This document shows, in pieces, positions 27,201 to 35,148 of a stretch of DNA of 35,210 nt (the stretch's first letter is position 1; the number at the start of each line of letters is the position of its first letter). Made by a program: the position numbers and the translations under genes. The stretch is from an uncultured Roseburia sp. Its GTDB lineage: Bacteria; Bacillota; Clostridia; Lachnospirales; Lachnospiraceae. The notes beneath the pieces are model-generated. The model had not been told where the DNA came from and searched no databases. It saw only the letters and a program-made list of their open reading frames with translations. Where the stretch lies: contig CAMUHN010000034.1 in the NCBI GenBank assembly GCA_947088675.1, positions 1 through 35,210 on the forward strand. The letters run 5' to 3'.

Positions 27201-29338
27201 ACGGATACAACATCATTCAGTTTGTATTCTGTAGATCCACCTTTTCCATTATCCAGTTTTAACAGATAATTTTTTCCGGCGCCATCATTCATCGTTGCTG
27301 ATGCATATGTAAATCCGGTACCTTTTACAACCAACTGCGTATTCTGGTTATCGCCCGGTTTTATCGCGGCATCAAATTCAACAATATATTTCTCCTGTGC
27401 GGAAACATCTACATCTGCAAAATCCATGACCGCTCCGCGGGCATTGGCGCTTGTTTCAGAAAAATCAAATGACAGATAGTTGCAGTGTTCCGTATCGTTT
27501 GCGATTTTCAATTGATCCGGCGCATTTGCCGATGTTGCAATTGTTGTTGCATCTGTAATCCCTGCAAATGTCTGCCAGTAATAATAGTCGTCATGTTTTA
27601 CACTGTCAGGGTCTACAAGCGGTGCAAATGCCACTGTAATCTCAGCCGTAGCCGTCTTTGTGCCTGCAGCTGCGGTAATCGTTGCCTTTCCTTCGGCTAC
27701 TGCTGTTACAACGCCGTCCGCTACGGTTGCTACCGCCTCATTATCCGATGTCCAGATTACTGTTTTATCGGTTGCATTCTCCGGCAGTACCGTTGCCGTT
27801 AATTTTACTGTCTGACCCGCTTTAGTTAATTTCGCCGTTGTCTTATCTAACGCAACGCTCTCAACTTCAACTAACGTTCCGGCCTCAACTACCGTAATCG
27901 AAGACGTCGCAGATTTTCCGCCTGCAGTCGCGGTAATCGTTGCCTTTCCGACTGACACTGCTGTGACAACACCGTCTGCTACGGTTGCTACCGCTTCATT
28001 ATCGGATGTCCATACAACTTGCTTGTCTGATGCATTCTCCGGCAGTACGGTCGCTGTCAGGGTTACTGTTTTGCCTGCTTCTGTCACTGCAGACTCTGGT
28101 GTCAGCTCAACACTCTCAACCGCAACCGGATCGGTCGGTTTCTCCGGATCTGTCGGCTTTTCCGGATCCGTCGGCGCTGCTGCCGTCACCGTGATCGTCG
28201 CTGTGGCTGTCTTGTCTCCTGCTTTTGCAGTGATCACTGCTGTTCCGGCTGCTTTTGCAGTCACAATTCCATTTGCAGCTACCTCTGCTATGCCTGCCTG
28301 ATTGGAAGACCATGTCACTGTTTTATCAGTCGCATTCTCCGGGAGCACCGCCGCTGTCAGCGCTACTGTTTTTCCGACTTCAACTGACGCTGCCGCCGGC
28401 GTTACGGTTACGCTCTGAACCGGAATAATCTCCGGCGTTACAGTGCCGCTCTTCTCGGTAACAGTAACTTTACAGGCAGCTTTCTTAGCATTGTCCAATG
28501 TCTGAACAGTAATCACCGCTGTTCCGGCTGCGACTGCTTTCACATTCCCTTTTGCATCTACTGTTGCAACATCCTCTTTTGAGGAAGACCAGCTTACCAG
28601 CCTGGAAGTAGCGTTAGCCGGCGCAACAGTCGGCGTCAGGGAAGCATTTCCGCCAATCTCAAGATTTAATTCGGACTGATTCAGGCTTACACCTGTAACC
28701 GGTACAGAAGGCACAATGACATTTAATTTCAAAGACAGTGTTTTGATTCCTGCCGTCTTTTTACTCTTAATAGTCAGGGTCGTCTTACCCGCTTTTACAC
28801 CTTTGAGTTTGCCTTTTTTATCTATGGTAGCTGTTTTCTTATTTTTAATCGAATATGTATAACCTGATACTTTAGCACCCTCCGGCAGAACGGATGGTTT
28901 CACTGTGATCGTTTTCTTTGCATCTACAACTAATGTTTTATCTACCGCACTTTTTACTACGATTGATTTCGCTTTTGGAGCGGTAACTGTTACATTACAT
29001 ACTGCTTTTACCGATTTCTTTGCCGTAGATGTAACTGTAATCTTTGCTTTTCCTGCCTTTACTCCGGTAACTACGCCTTTATTTGTGACTGTGGCAACTT
29101 TCTTATTGTTTGTCTTAAATGTCACTTTTTTTGATGCTGTTTTCGGCGTTACCGATTTTACTTTCAATGTAAAGTTTTTCCCCACCTCAACAGACTTTTT
29201 TGTAGCGCTGAGTGTAATCTTTGTCGGCGCTTTTGCTGCCGCCTGAATTTCTGTAGCAGGCGTCATTGTGATACTGCCAACAGCCATCAACGCAGCAAGC
29301 CCAAGAGCCAATGATTTTTTAAATCTTTGAAATTGCAT
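24296..29338 (-). CDS. Secreted Big_2 array protein with C-terminal CE12-type rhamnogalacturonan acetylesterase
   Basis: This 1680-residue exported protein has a signal peptide at about 1-35 (ALGLAALMAVGSI...EIQAA). Six Big_2 domains cover about 36-570; the first two are very Lys-rich, and a PTDPEKPTDPEKP linker separates numbers four and five. Jelly-roll-like domains follow at about 580-790 and 930-1120, with Ig-like segments between. A FAFG-type domain (1322-1440) matches that of the PL11 lyase. The SGNH/CE12 esterase lies at about 1450-1680: GDST (Ser1459), a Gly block NNGMAGRD, Asn1528 in MGIN, and DHNH (Asp1649, His1652). It would remove acetyl groups from rhamnogalacturonan. It has no LRR_5 or LPXTG. 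The ATG at 29338 is chosen because AAAGGAG lies just upstream; an ATG at 29362 lacks a site. Confidence 0.88.
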   Translation of the reverse strand: MQFQRFKKSLALGLAALMAVGSITMTPATEIQAAAKAPTKITLSATKKSVEVGKNFTLKVKSVTPKTASKKVTFKTNNKKVATVTNKGVVTGVKAGKAKITVTSTAKKSVKAVCNVTVTAPKAKSIVVKSAVDKTLVVDAKKTITVKPSVLPEGAKVSGYTYSIKNKKTATIDKKGKLKGVKAGKTTLTIKSKKTAGIKTLSLKLNVIVPSVPVTGVSLNQSELNLEIGGNASLTPTVAPANATSRLVSWSSSKEDVATVDAKGNVKAVAAGTAVITVQTLDNAKKAACKVTVTEKSGTVTPEIIPVQSVTVTPAAASVEVGKTVALTAAVLPENATDKTVTWSSNQAGIAEVAANGIVTAKAAGTAVITAKAGDKTATATITVTAAAPTDPEKPTDPEKPTDPVAVESVELTPESAVTEAGKTVTLTATVLPENASDKQVVWTSDNEAVATVADGVVTAVSVGKATITATAGGKSATSSITVVEAGTLVEVESVALDKTTAKLTKAGQTVKLTATVLPENATDKTVIWTSDNEAVATVADGVVTAVAEGKATITAAAGTKTATAEITVAFAPLVDPDSVKHDDYYYWQTFAGITDATTIATSANAPDQLKIANDTEHCNYLSFDFSETSANARGAVMDFADVDVSAQEKYIVEFDAAIKPGDNQNTQLVVKGTGFTYASATMNDGAGKNYLLKLDNGKGGSTEYKLNDVVSVEIPSAEWCHYKLFVDKAQKLMSVTITGQSDVILDKHIVSYNGDGNVAGLYMRAGRYKPVESVDNIAVRAVEETDEFGELPEETLIGAEFTSSLNRTVAQPAEGEPVHLPITVKANGSLGNDLTDKVTVKWTTAGLDNEDGYISLTKEAGTGEGTDGAAAEGTTVFFNVRNGVSNWIGYVQAEVSYGEDQFTIRTPFAVLGAGNQKETQLAPQAGYPVDMGEYKDSLVGYEATATQIKDKDVVLNGWSIYGSNPVRTLKLVKDEDGTKSLEFASNGGGGSTVGVYQWADQTEQYVIDFTAKFPSGMGFGVYANTPNNGNNNPEWEASVGSGALTAGTQTVSGIDASAWNRYVISADPSVNKYTVTVYGPDGEKIGETEEVDLTNPDASQIYFCFMGTWPMYLKSFEAYKPVVSSISIASDAEVIKVPETESDPASTMDLTANLASETGVKVTGAVDWSLADEYAGVELVSTGTQTAQLKVSAGAAGTVTVVASKDGKIAEKEILLTTSANVVAFTKSVSSIDIPFEGEESKVCEFKAETRNKDGQVITPDEAIEYTLLAKDGVTEATVKGVTLAEDGKLTVAAGASPAVVYVKATNVEKLSNKVRVNIHGLSFAFGTNEPQEGYTHVTADSQYTEKLGYGFTSTTGLTASEDSVTGTNKYQFKANVPNGNYLVTLSTTSAAITSEVVDGIPASTGIAKTGGSFSVAVCDGVLDLTFDAGSALKSLTITQQAKKEAQAKPSVYAIGDSTTNNTASGAKSWGNCVTDKNVALPEVFGSFSNNGMAGRDSVNFYNEGRVEAVLLNVCPGDYVTVNMGINSKEAGEPGSYVTLLEKYYVDGIIQRGGIPVILTATPIGFSDRSNPYDAATGKFTTNRGDGAAYNADLKKIAADKGLNVIDVGAWGQDWMNSLTMENVTAYNAANGTEFSSVLDMVKSWYPDHNHYTQYLGVQIGTYILGELEKIHTAGSAAN

Positions 29339-29388
29339 CTCACTTCTCCTTTCATAATTCATTACACACCATGCAAAATTTACATGGT

Positions 29389-29417
29389 CTATCCCTTTTT
29401 TTTCATATACCTCCTTT
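29389..29417 (-). promoter_or_regulatory. Consensus Shine-Dalgarno-like element and five-codon frame in the esterase leader
   Basis: GAAAGGAGG ends 3 bases before an ATG (29406-29404) that encodes MKKKG and then TAG at 29389. It lies about 72 bases upstream of the real start, which has its own ribosome site. It may be a leader peptide site or a 30S-binding mRNA stabiliser of the STAB-SD kind. Confidence 0.45.
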
Positions 29418-29590
29418 CTGAAATTTCTATCTTTTCCTGTATCTTAATTTTAGATACTTTATTATTAGAATAGCATACTTGAAACAAATTTACTATATAT
29501 TTTTCATAAATAATCCGGTATTATTTAAAATTATTTATGGAAATTATATCCCTTTGCCAAAACATCACTGAATTTATTGTCCATTCCTCC

Positions 29591-29629
29591 AAAAAACAGA
29601 GCGGTGCACTGAAATGCACCGCTCTGTTT
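29591..29629 (-). terminator. Terminator downstream of the LRR esterase gene
   Basis: A perfect 15-bp stem (AAACAGAGCGGTGCA / TGCACCGCTCTGTTT, 6-base loop) is followed on the minus strand by a T-run. It lies 54 bases past the stop at 29683. Confidence 0.85.
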
Positions 29630-29682
29630 CGGGTAATATTCAAAGATAACCAAAAACCTGTTTCACATTCTTTTCTCTTATT

Positions 29683-32600
29683 TTATTTCCCTTTCTTATA
29701 AGTCGCTTTCTTATTTTGCCCTTTGTTTTTAAATATTTTCTTCTTGTAGTCGTTGAATTTTTTCTTCGGGAATGTAAATTTCGCACTTTTAGCAGTATTC
29801 TTAAATGCATTCTTCCCTACTGTTTTAACTTTCGTGCTCTTTACTGTGATTGTCTTTAATTTGGTACATCCGCTGAACGCTTCGTTATCAATCTTTGTCA
29901 CAGCCGCACCAATCGTAACTATCTTTAATTTCGTGCTCTTTGTAAATGCTTTCTTACCAATGGTCGTCACATTCTTACCAATTGTAAGTGTTTCAATCTT
30001 CGATTTTTTAATGGTTTTGCATGCATTTGCCGCAACTGCTGTAACCTTGAATTTTACATTCTTGTAGGTTACAGTATCCGGCACAACCACTTTCTTTACA
30101 TTTGGCGCCTTTGTCATAGTAACGGCCGCTTTTTTGCCGGTAGCCGTGATCTTATAGGTCGCGCCTTTTGATGGAAAGCTCTCGTTCTTCTGCGGTGTCT
30201 TCGCATCAGCATTATCTTTTGCGCGCTGTGCTGCAACATCCGCTTTCACCTTTGTTACAATTGCATCCACTGCCTCTTTATTCTGAGCCAGTGTCTTTGC
30301 CGCATCATAATTCAATGCATTAACCGCTACTTTTGCCGCGTCAATTAATTTCTTTACCGCATCAGAATCACCTGCAGCTGCAAGCGCTGCCACTTCCGTC
30401 ACTTTCTGCGCTTTATAGGAATTGAAATCAGCCTGATTTTTCTGGTCGTCATTCCCTGTTCCTGCCTCAGTCGCTTTTTGTGTCTCAATCGCTTTTTTCA
30501 GGTCTGCTATCTTGCTATCTACGATTGCTTTATTCGCATCCAGACTCTGATTTGCATCATAGGAAAGTGCTAAAATAGCTTCTTTTGCCGCTGTGATCAA
30601 CGCCGTTACTGCCGCCGAATCTGTCGGTGTTGCAAGAGATCCCGCTTCGTTTGCTTTCTCTGCCTTGTAAGCTTCAAAAGCTGCAGCATTAACTTTGTCT
30701 CTTTCTGCCTTAATATCAGCATTTAACTGTGTGACAATTGCATTTACACGATCTTTGTTTTCATCCAATGTAGCATCTGCATCATAGGAAAGCTCACGAA
30801 TTCTGTCAATTGCCGCATTAATCAGAGACTGTACCGCCTCCGGATCGCCGGCTGCTGCAAGTTTTTCTGCCGCTGCAATCTGAGCATTTTTGTAACTCTC
30901 AAACCCAATTTCCGGATTTGCAGCATCTAATTCTCGCTGGGCCTTAACATCCTCAGCCAGTTTTGTGATAATTGCATCAACCATTTCCTGGTTTTCTGCT
31001 AATGTTTTTCCGGCTTTAAACCTTAATGCAAGAATGTTTGCTTTTGCCTGATCAATTAACGCTGTCACCGCTGCCGAATCATCTGCCGCTTTCATAGCTT
31101 CCGCAGTCTGCGCTTTCTCTGTCTTATAAGCATCAAACGTCTCTTTCTCTGCTTTCTGCGTATCTGAAAGCTCTGTTTTCTTTGATGTACATGCAATTTG
31201 ATTGCCTTTTTTATCTGTAAATGTATAGGTATTCTCTTTTACCATATCACCATATCCGAGATTTGCAAGCTCAGTTGCAACTACGGATGCCCATTTATTT
31301 GCACCGTGATATGTTGCATGCAAATCATCTGATACAGTATATGTTCCTTTAATTAATTCAACCTCTGTCCCATATGTCTCATACAGGAAGTCATAGCTGA
31401 GTTTTGCAAGGTCAATATAATCCGAATAGGTAGCCTCAGCTACTTCTTTCATTACAGACGTCCATGAAACGTCCGCCTTATAATCATGCGGCGAAGCATT
31501 TGGTGACACCAGAACAATATCTATTCCAAGCGCTTTTGTCTGGTTAACCATCGTCGTAACTGCATTTCTCATAATTGGCTGCGTATCATAAGTCCTGTCA
31601 TTATATCCACTTTCAAGAACTACAACATCACCGGGCCTTGCACTTGCAAGGATCTGAGTAAATGCTGTTCTAAGCAGTCCGATCGCAGTCACTCCGCTGT
31701 TGCCAAGATCAACCACTTCCACATCATCTGTTATATAATTTTGAAGTACCTGGCCCCATCCGGTTTTCAGGTTATTTTCTGCATTTCCGCCATTATAGTA
31801 AATGCAGGTCAGGGAATCACCTAAAACATATACTTTCGATTTTCTTGTGACAATCGAAGGAGATTTCGTGATCGTAATCGTGATATTTGTATCTTTTGAA
31901 GTTTTTCCGCCGCTGTAATCAGCTGTATAGATTGTTGCAATCCCTTCCTTAACATAAATATCATGCACATCCAGATTATTTGGCGTGGAACCATCCTGAA
32001 GAATATTGTTTACGATCAGCTGTGTATTCACATAAACATCACAACGGTCTTTCTCATTTTTTACATTGAAATCATAAGTTCCAACTGGAACATGAATATC
32101 AAAGCCCGGTTCTTCCCCAAGCTTTCCTGCCTTATCTCCAATGGCATAACTAAATACCGGCGTAATCTCAAGTTTATCCGCCCCTTTTGTATCGACTGTC
32201 GTCGGAGCTGTTGTTTCTACCTTTTTAGAAACAAGGGTGCCGTCATTTTTTGCGGTTGTTACCTGATATCCGATAATGGCATCATTTTTTATCAGAGAAG
32301 ATGTATCTACTGTAGTAGTGTCACCTGCAGCATCTGCGGTAAGGAAAAACTGTGAAACCATAACCGGAACCGTCACGGTTGACTCTGCCGTTCCGTTTAC
32401 AATTTTAGCTGTTATATTTGCTGTTCCTGCTGCTTTTGCTGTCGCAACACCATTCGATGTAATTGATATTACATCCTCATTATCAGAACTCCACACTGCC
32501 GCAGGAAGCAGTTCCGCTACATCATCGCCGTAAGAATCCTTTGCGCTTGCAATCTTATAAACAGCGTTTGCATCTGCTCCCACCGAATATGCTCTCGGTC

Positions 32601-34788
32601 CGGAAACGAGTACATTCTTTGCTTCAAATGTCTGGAAATCACCTATTTCAACAGAAAATTCAGCTTTTTTCTCAGGATTAACCGTGCTGACAGCCGTAAT
32701 TGTATATGTACCCGGAGCAGCTGTATCCGCAACAGAAAGCTTTCCGTTCTCCAGCGTGATACCTGTCATATTATCACCGGCAACAGCCCATGTGAATGTT
32801 TCATCCGGAACAATAACAGACTGACCAAGCGCATATGTCCTCGTGACAGTCTTACCGGAAACTTTTGCAAAATCTGCATCTCCAGTGATAGCGAGATAGT
32901 TATTATCCGGTTCCGATACCATAACATCTTCTACCGTTACTGCCCCGTAATTGCGATACTGTCCAAATTTAAATCCTGTTATTTTCTCTGCTGATACCGC
33001 AAACGGAAGCGCTACCGTTGAGGTACCGGAAGAAACGGAAATGCTCTTATTTTCCTGATCAATTACAAAAGTAACAGGAATTACTTCTTTATCATAACCG
33101 GTAAGCAGTACGCCTGAATTTTCAAACTGATCCACATCGCCGCTCTGGTTGAATGCCGAATTTCCTTTCCATCCTGTCCATGCCTTTATTGTGCTGTTTT
33201 CCGCCTGAAGCTGAATACCGGCCAGATTTCCTCCGTCAGATACCAGAACCAGTGTTACCTGCCCTTCTGTACCTTTGGGGAACTGTACATTGGCCATAAC
33301 GCTGGCAACTGTCGGCAGCGTTACTGCAGATGCAAGATTCACGCTTCCTCCTCTGTTACCGAGTCCGCCATCCTGTTTCCAGTTTATCGGCTCGTAATAA
33401 ATAACATCGCTGGTCCCGACTGAAAGAGTTTTTTTGACTTTCTGGTTTCTGTCATCTGTAAACGCATAAAGCGTTACATCAAATTTTGAAATTTTATTAT
33501 CGGAATAATAATCCGAAGACACAGAAACAACGCCGTTCTGGTCTATCGTCACATTCGGGTCCGCCGTTTCCGTCCCTGCCGGGAATATCGTCCACTCTTT
33601 TGTATACTCTTCGTCTGTCATTGGAAGTCCGTACTGATCTGCAACATATGCCGTAAAAGCTGTCGTTTTTGCAGCTTCCTCTCCTGTTTTCGGCGCTGCA
33701 ATAAAATCCTGTCCGTCTTTAATCTCGACAACATCCGGCATCTTTACATATTCTTTTTTGCTTAAAGTAAGTTCTGAGGTCTGATGATTGGATTCCACAT
33801 TGACCGTTGCAGTAGCCTCATCCTTACCCTCTGTGAATTCATAACCCGACTTTGTAACTGTCACTTCGTATTCACCATTGGGCAATGCAAATGCAGCCTG
33901 GCCATTTTCATCTGTTTTTAACGCCTCCATAGAAGCAATTGCAACAGATGCATCAGTTAACGGATTCCCTTCCTTATCTTTTACTGTAACAACAAGTGTA
34001 CCTACATCAGACGCTTTTCTCTCTATCTTAATATTGTCAATAGATACTTCCATTGCGCCCTGGTAGAATGTCGCACCTTTTATTGTCTCTGTCCCGATTT
34101 CTTCAATCCTCTGAAACGTAAGATCCCCCGCATTGTTTGTGATAATTATATACTTTTTCAGATTCTTAAGGTCTATGACTGCGCGAAGATGTGCAAGTCC
34201 CTCTTCCGAAGCAATTGCCGGAATCGGAGCAAAACCAGTCAGGGTAAAAGCTGAATCCGATTTTACGTCCATGCTTAACTCCAGCAGTCCTTCTCCGCCG
34301 GAAACACTCCCGTTATCCCCGCTCCCATTCGATATTTCGCGAATACCTGCTTCATTTTCCGTGTTATTGCCTGGTAAAAGCGTGCTCAGTTCCGGAATAT
34401 CCGCATCAAACGTAAATGAAATACCCCGCTCTGAAGTGGCCATACTATCTTCCTTGATAAATAGATACTTATTTTCATCCGTACCTGCTATGCTTGCATT
34501 ACAATTAATTTGCGCTGCATTTGACCTGCGCCCTGCGGCGTATATAATTTTTCCCAGTGTAACAGGCGCTGGCTTATCAGGTATATCGCTCCCAACAGAT
34601 TTGATAATCTCTTTGGCTTCGTAGCTCTCAAAATCCTCTTCCAAATATACTACGCTCTCAACTGCCTGCGCAGATACTTCCTCACCCTGTACCGTTTCCG
34701 CACCTGCGCTGACGTACGATCCGGACAGCGACGATACAAAAAGCGCTGCTGCTGTCAAAAATGACAGAACTCTTTTCTTTTTTCTCAT
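29683..34788 (-). CDS. Secreted SGNH/CE12-like esterase with helical repeats and LRR_5 C-terminus
   Basis: This 1701-residue exported protein has a signal peptide at about 1-30. A jelly-roll-like start (VYLEEDFESYEA, residue 47 on) is followed by a carboxypeptidase-regulatory-like domain (about 263-335), mixed beta domains, and a Big_2 domain (about 725-810). The SGNH esterase lies at about 980-1185: GDSL (Ser992), LGNSG (Gly1032), GYND (Asn1063) and DDLH (Asp1154, His1157). It is most like rhamnogalacturonan acetylesterases, though substrate is inferred from neighbours. Four helical repeats of about 78 residues follow (1218-1527), each starting F-x-x-Y-K, then LRR_5 repeats (1545-1670) and a Lys-rich tail like that of the PL11 lyase. 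The ribosome site is only moderate (AAAGGAAAAG). There is no LPXTG. Confidence 0.86.
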   Translation of the reverse strand: MRKKKRVLSFLTAAALFVSSLSGSYVSAGAETVQGEEVSAQAVESVVYLEEDFESYEAKEIIKSVGSDIPDKPAPVTLGKIIYAAGRRSNAAQINCNASIAGTDENKYLFIKEDSMATSERGISFTFDADIPELSTLLPGNNTENEAGIREISNGSGDNGSVSGGEGLLELSMDVKSDSAFTLTGFAPIPAIASEEGLAHLRAVIDLKNLKKYIIITNNAGDLTFQRIEEIGTETIKGATFYQGAMEVSIDNIKIERKASDVGTLVVTVKDKEGNPLTDASVAIASMEALKTDENGQAAFALPNGEYEVTVTKSGYEFTEGKDEATATVNVESNHQTSELTLSKKEYVKMPDVVEIKDGQDFIAAPKTGEEAAKTTAFTAYVADQYGLPMTDEEYTKEWTIFPAGTETADPNVTIDQNGVVSVSSDYYSDNKISKFDVTLYAFTDDRNQKVKKTLSVGTSDVIYYEPINWKQDGGLGNRGGSVNLASAVTLPTVASVMANVQFPKGTEGQVTLVLVSDGGNLAGIQLQAENSTIKAWTGWKGNSAFNQSGDVDQFENSGVLLTGYDKEVIPVTFVIDQENKSISVSSGTSTVALPFAVSAEKITGFKFGQYRNYGAVTVEDVMVSEPDNNYLAITGDADFAKVSGKTVTRTYALGQSVIVPDETFTWAVAGDNMTGITLENGKLSVADTAAPGTYTITAVSTVNPEKKAEFSVEIGDFQTFEAKNVLVSGPRAYSVGADANAVYKIASAKDSYGDDVAELLPAAVWSSDNEDVISITSNGVATAKAAGTANITAKIVNGTAESTVTVPVMVSQFFLTADAAGDTTTVDTSSLIKNDAIIGYQVTTAKNDGTLVSKKVETTAPTTVDTKGADKLEITPVFSYAIGDKAGKLGEEPGFDIHVPVGTYDFNVKNEKDRCDVYVNTQLIVNNILQDGSTPNNLDVHDIYVKEGIATIYTADYSGGKTSKDTNITITITKSPSIVTRKSKVYVLGDSLTCIYYNGGNAENNLKTGWGQVLQNYITDDVEVVDLGNSGVTAIGLLRTAFTQILASARPGDVVVLESGYNDRTYDTQPIMRNAVTTMVNQTKALGIDIVLVSPNASPHDYKADVSWTSVMKEVAEATYSDYIDLAKLSYDFLYETYGTEVELIKGTYTVSDDLHATYHGANKWASVVATELANLGYGDMVKENTYTFTDKKGNQIACTSKKTELSDTQKAEKETFDAYKTEKAQTAEAMKAADDSAAVTALIDQAKANILALRFKAGKTLAENQEMVDAIITKLAEDVKAQRELDAANPEIGFESYKNAQIAAAEKLAAAGDPEAVQSLINAAIDRIRELSYDADATLDENKDRVNAIVTQLNADIKAERDKVNAAAFEAYKAEKANEAGSLATPTDSAAVTALITAAKEAILALSYDANQSLDANKAIVDSKIADLKKAIETQKATEAGTGNDDQKNQADFNSYKAQKVTEVAALAAAGDSDAVKKLIDAAKVAVNALNYDAAKTLAQNKEAVDAIVTKVKADVAAQRAKDNADAKTPQKNESFPSKGATYKITATGKKAAVTMTKAPNVKKVVVPDTVTYKNVKFKVTAVAANACKTIKKSKIETLTIGKNVTTIGKKAFTKSTKLKIVTIGAAVTKIDNEAFSGCTKLKTITVKSTKVKTVGKNAFKNTAKSAKFTFPKKKFNDYKKKIFKNKGQNKKATYKKGK
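30208..31137 (-). repeat. Four helical repeats in the LRR esterase
   Basis: Four copies of about 70-80 codons start FDAYK, FESYK, FEAYK and FNSYK. Each continues with AAV..LI..AK and ALxYDA..TL..NK, then a Lys/Gln-rich helix. They probably form a stalk between the esterase and the LRR_5 block. Confidence 0.75.
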
Positions 34789-34868
34789 AATTCTTTCTCT
34801 TTTCCTTTCTTAGATTGGTTTTCTGCTGCTTTTTCTGTCGTCATAAATCTGACGGCAAAAAATACTTC

Positions 34869-34876
34869 CCTCCTTT
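34869..34876 (-). promoter_or_regulatory. Unused consensus Shine-Dalgarno-like element in the LRR esterase leader
   Basis: GAAAGGAGGG lies about 81 bases before the ATG at 34788. No ATG follows within 12 bases; only ATT or a TTG opening a five-codon frame is available. Position and sequence parallel the element before the 24296-29338 gene. Confidence 0.45.
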
Positions 34877-35101
34877 CAACAGTTAAACAACAGTTTCTTG
34901 CATCCAAAGGATACTCTGCTATAAAAATAACATATTTAAAATAATTTTTCCATAGATATTTGTGAAATTTTTATTATTTAAGGATTATTCTTTGAAATTT
35001 CTGTGAAAGCAAGACATCATTTTGACGAAAAGCGGCCTGCATCGCGGCTTTTCGGGTCATGAAAAACGGGAAAATACATACTGACAATATATTCCAGACA
35101 G

Positions 35102-35136
35102 AAAAAACGGCGCCGTCCGGGGACGACACCGTTTTT
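35102..35136 (-). terminator. Terminator of the gene entering from the right edge
   Basis: The arms AAAAACGGTGTCGT and ACGGCGCCGTTTTT pair fully on the minus strand using two G-U pairs; the plus strand would have two C-A mismatches. This points to minus-strand use. It lies 13 bases past the stop at 35149. Confidence 0.75.
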
Positions 35137-35148
35137 CTGCTTCCGCTT

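Larger units (their letters stand above)
29363..29682. other. Intergenic region: esterase leader and upstream terminator
   Basis: This 320-base stretch holds, reading on the minus strand, the terminator of the 34788 gene (29591-29629), a 19-bp inverted repeat AAATAAT-N5-ATTATTT (29508-29526), a weak promoter candidate TTGTTT-N17-TAATAA (29487-29459), a consensus Shine-Dalgarno-like site with a five-codon frame (29389-29417), and a near-palindrome CCATG-N9-CATGG (29369-29387) before the start. Confidence 0.6.
34789..35148. other. Intergenic region: leader of the LRR esterase and upstream terminator
   Basis: This 360-base stretch holds a leader with a Shine-Dalgarno-like site (34869-34876), a small CGTCA/TGACG hairpin (34839-34854), an AT-rich zone with no clear promoter, a CGAAAAGC/GCTTTTCG hairpin (35026-35054) without a T-run, and the terminator of the right-edge gene. 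Confidence 0.55.
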
